Positions 52,149-60,500 of a stretch of DNA of 64,000 nucleotides are shown here, one piece after another. This DNA comes from Haloparvum sedimenti (GTDB taxonomy: Archaea > Halobacteriota > Halobacteria > Halobacteriales > Haloferacaceae): positions 208,528 through 272,527 of the forward strand of contig NZ_LKIR01000135.1 of the NCBI RefSeq assembly GCF_001462205.1. The letters run 5' to 3'. A program made the translations under genes and the position numbers. The notes beneath the pieces are model-generated. The model had not been told where the DNA came from and searched no databases. It worked only from the letters and a program-made list of their open reading frames with translations. Numbering within the stretch: the first letter of the stretch is position 1; every line of letters begins with the position of its first letter.

Positions 52149-52220
52149 CTTTTTGGACAGAAAACGCCAGCCCGCTTTTTGGACAGAAAACGCCAGCCCG
52201 CTTTTTGGACAGAAAACCCG
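52149..52220 (+). repeat. 26-bp tandem repeat with T5 tracts between convergent genes
   Basis: Three units start at 52149, 52175 and 52201, each CTTTTTGGACAGAAAAC followed by GCCAGCCCG in the first two. They lie just after the PhzF stop. Repeated T5 tracts suggest a multiplied terminator. Confidence 0.75.
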
Positions 52221-52256
52221 ACCCTGACGGCCGGATCGCGGGGGGCGACGCTCCAA

Positions 52257-52291
52257 TTATCGACCTTCGCCGCTTTATCGACCTTCGCCGC
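52257..52291. repeat. 18-bp tandem duplication over the DUF373 stop codon
   Basis: TTATCGACCTTCGCCGC occurs at 52257 and again at 52275. The right copy contains the DUF373 stop (TAA on the minus strand) and its last codons; the left lies just outside the gene. Confidence 0.75.
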
Positions 52292-53414
52292 GGCGACCCT
52301 CGGTTCCGTCGCGGTCGATCACGTCCTCCAGCGCGTCGGCGCCCACGTCGGAGGCGACCTTCACGCCGACTATCGAGACGACGATCCCGGCGACGATGAA
52401 CGCCGCAAGCCGCTGGCCGGGTGCGACCGTCACGCCCGCGAACGTGAACTGATCGATCACCCGCTCCTGTTCGAGGAAGTAGCCGGCGAAGCCGCGGACG
52501 ACCAGCCCGACCGCGACCGCGACGAACGGGAGGTTGAGCACGTGACTGCGGATCCCTTCGTCGCGGATCAGTTCGTCGAGCAGGCGGCCGAGCGCCGCGG
52601 TCAGGGCCGCGCCGGCGAGCCACGGAACCGCGGCGTAGACGAACAGCATGGCCTCCACGGGGTCGGGTTGCCCGCCCGTCTCCGTCGCCGCGAGTACGCC
52701 GAAGAACCCGCCGACCAGCGAGAGTCCGGCCGCCACGACGTAGGTCACGACCGAGACCTGCCCGGCGTACAGCGCCTCGCGGACGCGCTCGGGTACGTCC
52801 GCGACGTACTCGTCGATCGCCAGCCCCTTGTACAGCAGCGCGGCGCCGAGCAGGCCGGCCACGCCCGCCAGCGCCACCGCCGCCGAGAAGCGGAAGAGGA
52901 GCGCGGGCAAAAGCAGGAGCGCGATGCCGAGCGGCACCAGCACCGTCGAGCGAAGCTCCTCGTCGCCGAGGAACTGCTTCAGCAGGTAGTAGGTCGACTC
53001 CAGGTCGCGGGCCTGCCGGACGACGACGCGGTCCACGCCGTCGACCGGGAGCCGCGACTCCACGATGGGCATCACGCGCTCGTCGTCCGCCGAGTCCACG
53101 ACCACGATGGCGGAACTCGGCTCGTACCGCTCCACGAGCGCGTCGATCTGTGCGGCCACCGAGCGGTCCGCGCCCACCCGGGAGTCGCCGGCCGCGGAGA
53201 CGACCGCGACCGCCGACTCCTCGCGCTCGTCGCGGAGTTCACGGGCGACGCGCAGCGCCTCGAGAATGCAGTTGACGCTGGCGTCCTCCGGGTCCGCGAG
53301 GCCCACGTCCGTCACGAGCGAGCGGACCGCCTCCCAGCCGGCGACGGGCATCGGTACGCTCGTCTTCCGGCCGATCGCACCGGACCGGTCCACGCAGATG
53401 ACCAGCGTCGTCAC
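52275..53414 (-). CDS. DUF373 family membrane protein
   Basis: Protein of 379 residues from a GTG start. The first ~140 residues are a soluble Rossmann-like domain (VTTLVICVDRSGAIG; SSAIVVVDSADDERVMPIV), then about seven membrane segments. This layout is that of the archaeal DUF373 family; function unknown. The start is in a 118-bp divergent gap shared with rtcA. Its stop lies in a tandem duplication. Confidence 0.85.
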   Translation of the reverse strand: MTTLVICVDRSGAIGRKTSVPMPVAGWEAVRSLVTDVGLADPEDASVNCILEALRVARELRDEREESAVAVVSAAGDSRVGADRSVAAQIDALVERYEPSSAIVVVDSADDERVMPIVESRLPVDGVDRVVVRQARDLESTYYLLKQFLGDEELRSTVLVPLGIALLLLPALLFRFSAAVALAGVAGLLGAALLYKGLAIDEYVADVPERVREALYAGQVSVVTYVVAAGLSLVGGFFGVLAATETGGQPDPVEAMLFVYAAVPWLAGAALTAALGRLLDELIRDEGIRSHVLNLPFVAVAVGLVVRGFAGYFLEQERVIDQFTFAGVTVAPGQRLAAFIVAGIVVSIVGVKVASDVGADALEDVIDRDGTEGRRGEGR

Positions 53415-53532
53415 GTCACACACCACGCCACCCCTCGTGAAAACGCTCCCGGTCATCGGAACGTCGCGAAGGTGCGGCAGCCACCCACACGCTGCCGACA
53501 GACACAAGCCCGGCCGGCCGCCAGCGGAGAGC

Positions 53533-54630
53533 ATGCTGGAGATCGACGGCAGCGCCGGCGGCGGTCAGCTGCTCCGGACCGCCCTCTCGCTGTCGGCGCT
53601 GACGGACACGCCGTTCCGGATGACCGACGTGCGCGGCGAGCGCCCGACACCCGGGCTCAAGGCCCAACACGCCGCGTGCGTGCGCGCCGCGGCCGCGATT
53701 GCGGACGCAGAGGTCGAGGGGGGCTCCGTCGGCGACGACGCGGTGACGTTCGAGCCGGGCGAAGTGATCGGCGGGGAGTACACGGTCAGCGTCGCCACCG
53801 CCGGGAGTCTGACGCTGGTGTTCGAGACGGTCCTGCCGCTCGCAATCGCCGCGGAGGCTCCGATCACCCTACACGCCACCGGCGGGACGGACGTGGCGTG
53901 GTCGCCCCCGCTCGATTACCTGCGCCGCGTGAAGCTCCCCCTGCTCGCTCGCCACGGCCTCCTCGCTCGCGTCGAGACGGAGCGCCGCGGCTTCTATCCC
54001 TCCGGGAATGGCGCCGCCCGGCTGACGCTCGCTCCCTCGTCGCTCGACCGGATCGACCTCCGCGAGCCGGTCGGGTCGGAGCGGATCGGGGGCGTCCGCG
54101 TGTTCGCCGCCGCGAGCGCGGACCTCGCGGAGGCGGACGCCGCCGAGCGACTGGCTGCGACGGCCGCCGAGGAACTGACGAACGACGGGCACGAGGTCAC
54201 GGCGCGCGCCGCGAGCTACGGCCCGACGGCGAGCACGGGCGCGGTCGTGACGATCCGGGCCGACGCGTCCGGGGACGGCGGCGCCGAGGCGGAAGCGGTA
54301 CCGGACGCGGAACCGAACGCGCCGGCGCCCGCGGCCCGACCGACCGCGGGGGTCTCGACACTCGGCGAGTCGGGCACGCCGGCCGAGGCGACGGCCCGCG
54401 AGGCGGCCGACCGGTTCCGGCAGTTCCGCGATAGCCCGGGAGCGGTCGACCGGCACCTGGCGGACCAGCTCGTCCTGCCGGTCGCGCTCGCGGGCGGAGC
54501 CGTCGCGGTGCCGACCGTGACTGACCACCTCGCGTCGTGCGTGACGCTGGTCGAGCGGTTCGGGATCGATGTCGAGTACGAGGAACGGGCGACGGGCGGC
54601 GTACTGCTCCGCGCTGACGGCGTGCGCTGA
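53533..54630 (+). CDS. rtcA: RNA 3'-terminal phosphate cyclase
   Basis: Protein of 365 residues that converts RNA 3'-phosphate ends to 2',3'-cyclic phosphates with ATP. Family motifs: MLEIDGSAGGGQLLRTALSLS at the start, GTDVAWSPPLDYLRRV in the middle, and HLADQLVLPVALAGG then DHLASCVTLVERF, which carries the catalytic His (AMP acceptor) near residue 330. A haloarchaeal acidic insert of about 30 residues sits around 235-270. It is the first-listed gene on this strand after the DUF373 divergent gap and converges with SppA. Confidence 0.9.
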   Translation: MLEIDGSAGGGQLLRTALSLSALTDTPFRMTDVRGERPTPGLKAQHAACVRAAAAIADAEVEGGSVGDDAVTFEPGEVIGGEYTVSVATAGSLTLVFETVLPLAIAAEAPITLHATGGTDVAWSPPLDYLRRVKLPLLARHGLLARVETERRGFYPSGNGAARLTLAPSSLDRIDLREPVGSERIGGVRVFAAASADLAEADAAERLAATAAEELTNDGHEVTARAASYGPTASTGAVVTIRADASGDGGAEAEAVPDAEPNAPAPAARPTAGVSTLGESGTPAEATAREAADRFRQFRDSPGAVDRHLADQLVLPVALAGGAVAVPTVTDHLASCVTLVERFGIDVEYEERATGGVLLRADGVR

Positions 54631-54684
54631 TCCGCGCTGACGGGCAGCCCGTCGGCCACCGTTTCAGAAATCGCCCGAGGTCGC

Positions 54685-55701
54685 CTACCGGAGCCGGAGG
54701 TCCACGTCGGCGCCCTCGTCGCCGAGGACGCTCGCGACGCCCGCGCCGGCCGCGTACGCGACGCGGCGTGCGCCGAGGCTGACGCGGTCGGTCAGCCCCC
54801 GCTGAGGCTCGAACTCGCGAACCGCGGGCTCGGCGTCTACCTCCTCGGCGAGCCGGTCCTCCACGTCGGTCTCGGTCCCCACGCCGTCGACGAGCCCGCG
54901 CTCGCGGGCCTCGCCCCCGAGGAAGACGCGCGCCTCCGTCTCACGGACCGCCTCGGGGTCCATCCCGCGCCCCTCGGCGACGGTCTCCACGAAGTTCTCG
55001 TAGAGGTCGTCGACGATCCCCTGCAGGTAAGCGCGTTCGTCCTCCTCCATCTCCTTGAGCGGAACGCCGGCGTCCTTGTACTCCCCGGCGGTGAACTGCT
55101 CGTAGCTCACGCCGAGCTTGTCGGCCAGCTCCGCGACGTTCGGCCGGGAGCCGACCACGCCGATGGAGCCGACGAGGCTCGTCTCGTGGGCCCACAGCTC
55201 GTCACAGCCCGCGGCGATCCAGTAGCCGCCCGAGGCGCAGACGTCGGTGGCGTACGCGAGCGTCGGCCCGTCGAAATCGGCGGCGGCGCGCCGGATGTCG
55301 TCGCTCGGGAGCACCTCGCCGCCGGGCGTGTTGAGTTCGACGAGCAGCGCTTCCGCTTTCGGGTCCGCGTCCGCCCGCTCGATCTGTTCGACGAGTTCGT
55401 CGGCGGCCGGCCCGATCGGTGCCGAAAGCGGCGAGGGGCGGCCGCCGTCACGCGATATCGGTCCGTCGACGGTCACCTTCGCCACGTTGTAACCGTCGAG
55501 ATACGACGCCACGGCGGAGCCGCCCACGCGCGCCGCAGCGAGCGCGAGCGCGAGCGTCAACAGGACGCCGGCGAGCTCCGCGGTCGTGTTCGGGACCACG
55601 ACGAACGCCATCCAGCCGATCACGACCGCGAGCACGGCCGCGACGAGCGTTCCGAGGAGGGCGACCGCGCTGCGTCCGCCGTCGTCCGCGGATCCTTGCA
55701 T
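54685..55701 (-). CDS. sppA: Signal peptide peptidase SppA-like (S49)
   Basis: Membrane protease of 338 residues. Two hydrophobic segments (about 14-34 and 40-60) precede a ClpP/crotonase-like S49 domain: LLVELNTPGGEVLPSDDIR, Ser in CASGGYWIAAGCDEL and Lys in QFTAGEYKDAG, giving the Ser-Lys dyad. It should cut membrane-bound peptides left after signal processing. The ATG at 55701 is chosen because the following residues lead directly to the first membrane helix. Convergent with rtcA. Confidence 0.87.
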   Translation of the reverse strand: MQGSADDGGRSAVALLGTLVAAVLAVVIGWMAFVVVPNTTAELAGVLLTLALALAAARVGGSAVASYLDGYNVAKVTVDGPISRDGGRPSPLSAPIGPAADELVEQIERADADPKAEALLVELNTPGGEVLPSDDIRRAAADFDGPTLAYATDVCASGGYWIAAGCDELWAHETSLVGSIGVVGSRPNVAELADKLGVSYEQFTAGEYKDAGVPLKEMEEDERAYLQGIVDDLYENFVETVAEGRGMDPEAVRETEARVFLGGEARERGLVDGVGTETDVEDRLAEEVDAEPAVREFEPQRGLTDRVSLGARRVAYAAGAGVASVLGDEGADVDLRLR

Positions 55702-55850
55702 GTCTCGGCGTACGCGCGTCGGCGGGTTAAAAGCCACCGGCGGTCGCACCGCCGGGGAACGTCCGCGAAACGTCACCGGCGGTGCAGCCGCTCGGCGACA
55801 GCGACGAAACGGGGAGAAAAACCGGGGGAACGCGACCGGCGCGTGCCGGG

Positions 55851-56774
55851 TTAGAGAAGCCCCGTCTTCTGGAGCTTCATCAGGTCCTCGGTGTCGAGGG
55901 TCTCGCCTTCCTTGAACTTCTGGTAGATCTCCTCGGCCTCCTCCTTCTCCTCTTCGCGCTTCTCGGCGCGCTCGTCCTTGCGCTCCTCCTCCTCCTTCTT
56001 GTCGAGCTCGCGGAGGCGCTTCTGGACGCGGACGAAGTCCTCGTGGTGGCGGTCGGCGGCTTCCTGCGCCTCCACGAAGAGCTCGTGCATCTCGTCGGCC
56101 TCGTCACGGATGTCGTCGGCCTCGCGGTAGGCCTCGATCATCTGGTTGTGGTGCTCCTGGGCCTTGTCGGCGAGCTCCGTCACCTTCTGGTGGTGCTGGG
56201 ACGCCTCGGAGCGGACCTCCTCGGCCTCCTCGACGAGATCCTCGAGTTCGCCGGTGTCCTCGACCTTCTCCTTCTTCTCGGCGAGCTTCTCGCGCTTGTC
56301 CTCGATCTTCTCGATGAGCTCGCGCTCGTCCTCGGCCGAGAGGACCTCGGTCTGCTGGCGGAACTCCAGGTCCTCGATCTCCTCTTTGAGCTCCTCGATC
56401 GACTTGCCGGAGCCGAGCTCCATGTCCGACTTCATCTCCTCGACCTCGTCGAACAGCTCGTTGGCCTCGGCGTTGAGCTCGTTGCGGCTCTCCTTGTGCT
56501 CCTGGACCTGCTCGTTGAGCTCGTCGCGCTTCTCGCGGTGCTCCTGGGCCTCGTCGACCTTCTCGCGCGTCTTCGCGTTCAGGTCGTCGCGCTCGGAGGC
56601 GCGCTCGGAGGCCATCTGGTTGAGCTCGTTGCGTCGGTCGCGGAGCTGCCCGGCTCGCTTGATGAGCTGACCCTTCGAGCCGTTCTCCAGCTCGTCGTCA
56701 GAAAGGTCGATGTTGTCCGATTCCTCGAGCGCTTCCACGTCGTACTTCTCGATGACTTCTTCTTTCGTTACCAT
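55851..56774 (-). CDS. Archaeal coiled-coil protein (COG1340-like)
   Basis: Protein of 307 residues that is almost entirely coiled coil, with long Glu/Lys/Arg heptads (for example REKRDELNEQVQEHKESR) and a C-terminal EEEERKDERAEKREEEKEEA stretch; it ends LDTEDLMKLQKTGLL. No enzyme motif; this type is often labelled as phosphoserine phosphatase-like without support. It may organise the cell periphery or chromosome; that is speculation. The ATG is at 56774, but the best TATA box is about 140 nt further upstream, so a long leader is possible. Confidence 0.82.
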   Translation of the reverse strand: MVTKEEVIEKYDVEALEESDNIDLSDDELENGSKGQLIKRAGQLRDRRNELNQMASERASERDDLNAKTREKVDEAQEHREKRDELNEQVQEHKESRNELNAEANELFDEVEEMKSDMELGSGKSIEELKEEIEDLEFRQQTEVLSAEDERELIEKIEDKREKLAEKKEKVEDTGELEDLVEEAEEVRSEASQHHQKVTELADKAQEHHNQMIEAYREADDIRDEADEMHELFVEAQEAADRHHEDFVRVQKRLRELDKKEEEERKDERAEKREEEKEEAEEIYQKFKEGETLDTEDLMKLQKTGLL

Positions 56775-57082
56775 TTTTCTATCTCTCCATTCCGCTCCGG
56801 ATATGGCGGACGCTGGCGCAGAGCGTTGGACCGTGGATAAGAACTCCCGATCATTCGTCGTGCGGTTCCACCAGCGCCGGAGGCGTTCTGGTACCTGCAC
56901 ATACCTCCTTGCCACATATAAATACTTCGGTGACTTCGTGCGTGAAAGGAGCTACCAAACCGCCGAGCCGCCCGAATTCCGGCGTCTCGACTGGTAATGG
57001 TTCACACGCCTCCGGCTGCCGGGGTACTTAAACGCAGCCGCGAACGGCAACCCCTATCGGCGGCCGGTTCCCACCGGTGACC
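56775..57082. promoter_or_regulatory. Divergent promoter region, coiled-coil gene and DUF371 gene
   Basis: This 308-bp gap holds a good minus-strand TATA box TTTATATG (56922-56915) with a purine-rich element upstream. A purine run GGCAAGGAGGTATG lies just downstream, with in-frame GTG/ATG codons before the annotated coiled-coil start at 56774. On the plus strand a TATA-like TACTTAAACG lies about 50 nt before the DUF371 ATG. No other gene is seen. Confidence 0.5.
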
Positions 57083-57604
57083 ATGAGCGACGACGACGCC
57101 GACGCGGCGGAGCAGGGCGACGCGAGCGACGCCCTGATGGCTGACGAGGCCCTCGTGGAGACGATACACGCGCGCGGACACGAGAACGTCACCGCCGAAC
57201 ACGCGAGCACCTTCGAGGTGACCACCGACGATTGGCTCACGCCCGCGGGCGACTGCATCCTCGCGGTCGACGCCGACCGCGCCCCCCGTGACTTCTCGCA
57301 GGCGTTCAGGGAGGCCTGTCGGAGCGCGGACGCCACGATCACCGCCACCATCACCGCCACGCTGACCGTCGAGGGCGGTGACCGGACACACGAGGAGACG
57401 ATCACGGGGCGTGGCGACCCCGGCCTCGCGCTCGTGGACGACCGATCGCTGGTCGGGCGCACCAGCGACTACACCGACGACGAGCGGACCATCGTCGTCG
57501 ACGCGGACAAGGCGGCCGCGGATCTCGACCGCGACCTCGTGGCGGCGCTCGCGGACGGCGCGGACTGTACGCTCCGGCTCGAGGTGAGCGGGGATTCGCG
57601 GTAA
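57083..57604 (+). CDS. DUF371 family protein
   Basis: Soluble protein of 173 residues. The segment IHARGHENVTAEHASTFEVTTDDWLTPAGDCIL and a later AFREAC match the archaeal DUF371 family. Two Asp/Ala-rich ends are typical haloarchaeal. Unknown function. Followed by a 31-bp tandem repeat and then thiC on the same strand. Confidence 0.8.
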   Translation: MSDDDADAAEQGDASDALMADEALVETIHARGHENVTAEHASTFEVTTDDWLTPAGDCILAVDADRAPRDFSQAFREACRSADATITATITATLTVEGGDRTHEETITGRGDPGLALVDDRSLVGRTSDYTDDERTIVVDADKAAADLDRDLVAALADGADCTLRLEVSGDSR

Positions 57605-57634
57605 GAGACGATCGGGGGAGAGGCGACCCACGGA

Positions 57635-57727
57635 CGGCGGCCACACTCTGCGACGCGGGAGGGGACGACGGCCACACTTGGCGCCGCGGGCGGAAACGGC
57701 GCCCACATCGACGACGCCGGACGGGAA
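57635..57727 (+). repeat. 31-bp imperfect tandem repeat upstream of thiC
   Basis: Three GC-rich units each hold a CCACA core at 57641, 57672 and 57703 (31-bp period) and a following GACG/GGAC segment. They fill the gap between DUF371 and the thiC TATA box. Confidence 0.6.
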
Positions 57728-57743
57728 CGCCGGATTTATCACC

Positions 57744-57754
57744 TACTGGTAGTA
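57744..57754. promoter_or_regulatory. Candidate operator between thiC TATA box and start
   Basis: Perfect palindrome TACTGGTAGTA (TACT-N3-AGTA) lies 10 nt before the thiC ATG at 57765, just after a TATA-like TTTATC (57735-57740). A repressor bound here would block transcription start. I see no TPP riboswitch in this leader. Confidence 0.5.
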
Positions 57755-57764
57755 CTAAGTAATC

Positions 57765-59222
57765 ATGCCGACGCAGATCAGTCGAGCGCGGGACGGGAAG
57801 GTCACTGAGGCGATGGAGCGCGTCGCCGCGCGGGAGAATTGCGACCCGGAGTTCGTCCGCAAGCAGGTCGCGGCGGGGCAGGCGGTGATCCCGAACAACC
57901 GCGGTCACGACGCGCTGGATCCCATGATCATCGGACGGGAGTTCTCCACGAAGGTGAACGCGAACATCGGAAACAGCGACGAGACGGGCGGCAGGCGGGA
58001 GGAGCTCGAGAAGCTGCACGCGGCGGTCCACTACGGTGCGGACACGGTGATGGACCTCTCGACCGGCGATGACCTCCATGCGATCCGCGAGACGAACGTC
58101 GCCCACTCGCCGGTCCCGATCGGAACGGTTCCGATCTATGAGGCCCTCACCCGCGTCGACGAGGTCGCCGACCTGACGCCGGAGCTACTGCTCGACGTGA
58201 TCGAGACGCAGGCGGAGCAGGGCGTCGACTACATGACGATCCACGCGGGCGTCCTGATGGAACACCTCCCACTCACGGACGGGCGCACGACGGGTATCGT
58301 CTCGCGGGGCGGATCGATCCTCGCGCAGTGGATGGAGGAGCACGGCGAGCAGAACCCCCTGTTCACGGAGTTCGAGGCGATCTGCGAGTTGTTTGCCGCC
58401 CACGACGTGACGTTCAGCCTCGGCGACGGGCTCCGTCCTGGATCGCTCGCCGACGCCAGCGACTCCGCGCAGTTCGCGGAGCTGGAGACGCTCGGCGAAC
58501 TCACGCGAACCGCCTGGGACCACGACGTCCAGGTGATGGTGGAGGGCCCGGGTCACGTCCCCCTCGACGAGGTCGCCGAGAACGTCGAGCGTCAGCAGGA
58601 GGTCTGCGACGGGGCGCCGTTCTACGTGCTCGGTCCCCTCGTCACCGACGTGGCCCCGGGCTACGACCACATCACGAGCGCCATCGGCGCGACGGAGGCG
58701 GCCCGTGCCGGGGCGGCGATGCTGTGTTACGTGACGCCGAAGGAGCACCTCGGATTGCCCGACTCGGACGACGTCCGCGATGGGCTGGCTGCCTACCGGA
58801 TCGCCGCCCACGCAGCCGACGTGGCCAACGGTCGCCCCGGCGCTCGCGACTGGGACGACGCGCTCTCGGAAGCGCGCTACGAGTTCGACTGGCGCCGGCA
58901 GTTCGACCTCGCGCTCGATCCCGAGCGTGCGCGGTCGTACCACGACCAGACGCTTCCCGGAGACAACTACAAGGAGGCGCGATTCTGCTCGATGTGCGGC
59001 GTCGAGTTCTGTTCGATGCGTATCGACCAGGACGCGCGCGCCGCCGACGGCGAGATGGGACGGATCGAGGGCGGGACCGACCTCGACGCCTCCGTCGCGG
59101 CCGAGGTGAACCGCCCGCCCGTCGGGACCCACGATACCGACCGACTTCCTGACGAGCCGGCGTTCGACACGGACCGGAGCGCCGATCCCACGACGGAGTC
59201 TCCCCCGAACGCGAACGACTGA
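57765..59222 (+). CDS. thiC: Phosphomethylpyrimidine synthase
   Basis: Radical-SAM enzyme of 485 residues that makes the thiamine pyrimidine (HMP-P) from aminoimidazole ribotide. Signatures: [49 protein letters not shown] and [20 protein letters not shown]. The iron-sulfur motif at the C-terminus is C408-x2-C411-x4-C416 (CSMCGVEFC). It ends with a 70-residue Asp/Pro-rich tail. Upstream are the palindrome and repeats listed separately, suggesting regulation by a protein repressor, inferred. Confidence 0.95.
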   Translation: MPTQISRARDGKVTEAMERVAARENCDPEFVRKQVAAGQAVIPNNRGHDALDPMIIGREFSTKVNANIGNSDETGGRREELEKLHAAVHYGADTVMDLSTGDDLHAIRETNVAHSPVPIGTVPIYEALTRVDEVADLTPELLLDVIETQAEQGVDYMTIHAGVLMEHLPLTDGRTTGIVSRGGSILAQWMEEHGEQNPLFTEFEAICELFAAHDVTFSLGDGLRPGSLADASDSAQFAELETLGELTRTAWDHDVQVMVEGPGHVPLDEVAENVERQQEVCDGAPFYVLGPLVTDVAPGYDHITSAIGATEAARAGAAMLCYVTPKEHLGLPDSDDVRDGLAAYRIAAHAADVANGRPGARDWDDALSEARYEFDWRRQFDLALDPERARSYHDQTLPGDNYKEARFCSMCGVEFCSMRIDQDARAADGEMGRIEGGTDLDASVAAEVNRPPVGTHDTDRLPDEPAFDTDRSADPTTESPPNAND

Positions 59223-59311
59223 TCCCGTCCTAGCGCGTCGTCGGTGTCGCCCCTGTCGTCCGCGTCGCCGCAGCCGACCGACCTTTTTGCGTCCGGTGCC
59301 AATACGCTCCC

Positions 59312-60151
59312 ATGCCCGAGGAACCCGCGGAGAACATCAGCGGCGGCCCGGCCGGCGGCGGGACGGACGGCGCGGCGGACGACCCGGCGTTCGCCCCCGG
59401 CGAGGCCGCCACGCGCGCCGAGGCGGTCGTCGACGAGCTCGGGGAGATGTACTGGCAGAAGGCCTACGGCGGGCAGGACGCCTTCGAGTGTCTGGTCCGA
59501 ACGATCCTCTCGCAGAACACCTCGGACGTGGCGAGCCAGCCGGCCCACGACTCGCTGATGGTCCGGTACGGCGAGGGCGGAGCCGCGGCCACGCCCGACG
59601 GGGACCTCGCGCCAGCGCTCGCGACCGCCGACCGCGACGAGCTCGCGGAGACCATCTCCTCGGCCGGGCTCTACAACCGGAAGTCCGAGGTGATCCAGCA
59701 GGCCGCGGAGTGGGTGCTCGACGGGTACGGCACCGAGGGCGGCTTCGACGCGTTCGTCCGCGAGGAGGAGCCGGACGCGGTCCGCGAGACCCTGCTGTCG
59801 GTCGACGGCGTCGGTCCCAAGACGGCCGATTGCGTCCTTCTGTTCGCGGGCGGTCGCGGCGGCGTCTTCCCCGTGGACACCCACGTCCACCGCATTGCGC
59901 GTCGGATGGGGCTCGCGCCGGCGGACGCCGACCACGAGGAAGTGCGGGAGGCCATCGAGGCCGCCGTCCCGCCCGAGAAGTGCGGCTTCGGTCACACCGC
60001 GATGATCCAGTTCGGCCGCGAGTACTGCTCGGCCCGCAAGCCGGCGTGTCTGGACGGGCCGGAGGCCTGCCCACTCTACGACCGCTGTGACCGCGTGGGC
60101 ATCGACGAACTCGACGGTGAAGCCGTCGACCCGGCCGAGGCGGCCGACTGA
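59312..60151 (+). CDS. nth: Endonuclease III (base-excision repair glycosylase/AP lyase)
   Basis: Protein of 279 residues that removes oxidised pyrimidines and cuts AP sites. HhH-GPD core: LLSVDGVGPKTADCVLLFA with catalytic Lys, and FPVDTHVHRIARRMGL with catalytic Asp. A C-terminal four-Cys cluster (CSARKPACLDGPEACPLYDRC) would bind [4Fe-4S]. A 45-residue Gly/Ala/Glu-rich N-terminal tail precedes the fold. It starts 89 nt after thiC, and a T5 tract (59284-59288) in this gap could be a terminator or TATA-like element. Confidence 0.93.
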   Translation: MPEEPAENISGGPAGGGTDGAADDPAFAPGEAATRAEAVVDELGEMYWQKAYGGQDAFECLVRTILSQNTSDVASQPAHDSLMVRYGEGGAAATPDGDLAPALATADRDELAETISSAGLYNRKSEVIQQAAEWVLDGYGTEGGFDAFVREEEPDAVRETLLSVDGVGPKTADCVLLFAGGRGGVFPVDTHVHRIARRMGLAPADADHEEVREAIEAAVPPEKCGFGHTAMIQFGREYCSARKPACLDGPEACPLYDRCDRVGIDELDGEAVDPAEAAD

Positions 60152-60417
60152 GGCGAACGGGGCGGCGGTCCGCTCGCTCCACGTCGGTTTTTGATCGGGC
60201 AAGCGTCCTGCTGCGCTTGCTGCCACCACCGAGAACGCCTTCGAGCGCTCGCGGGCGCTCAGCGACGTATCGGCACCTCTCCGGTGGGCGGGACAACCCG
60301 CGTCTCGCGAGCCTGCCAAGCAAGAGTCCGCGAGCCGCCGCCCGGCAGCCCGCGACTGCCGGCAGCCCGGACCGTCCCCCGGAACCTGGCCCACCGGACC
60401 GTTACCGCACCACAGGG
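60152..60417. other. Intergenic gap after nth, with terminator-like hairpin
   Basis: A T5 tract (60188-60192) and a hairpin of GCAAGCG with CGCTTGC (stem 60199-60205 with 60214-60220) follow nth and may end its transcript. A second inverted repeat CCGGCAG/CTGCCGG lies at 60342-60362. I see no convincing ORF. The block at 60418 is the malK regulatory site. Confidence 0.45.
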
Positions 60418-60453
60418 TCTGAAAATAGTACGAAATATCGCTTCATAAATCCC
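60418..60453 (+). promoter_or_regulatory. Regulatory block upstream of malK, shared with GH13
   Basis: Plus strand TCTGAAAA (60418-60425), a 3-nt gap, TACGAAATA (60429-60437), and a tail GCTTCATAAATCCC that aligns with GCATCACAAATCTC at the GH13 site. TACGAAATA ends 63 nt before the malK ATG. A TATA-like TTATCC follows at 60470-60475. Confidence 0.6.
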
Positions 60454-60500
60454 AAAAGAAGGGAAAGAGTTATCCCGTGACACCACCCCACACACGGTAT

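Noticed and set aside
57605..57764. TPP riboswitch before thiC
   Set aside because: I could not find the conserved CUGAGA and ACCUGA elements of the thi-box; the leader appears very short, with a TATA-like box just upstream.
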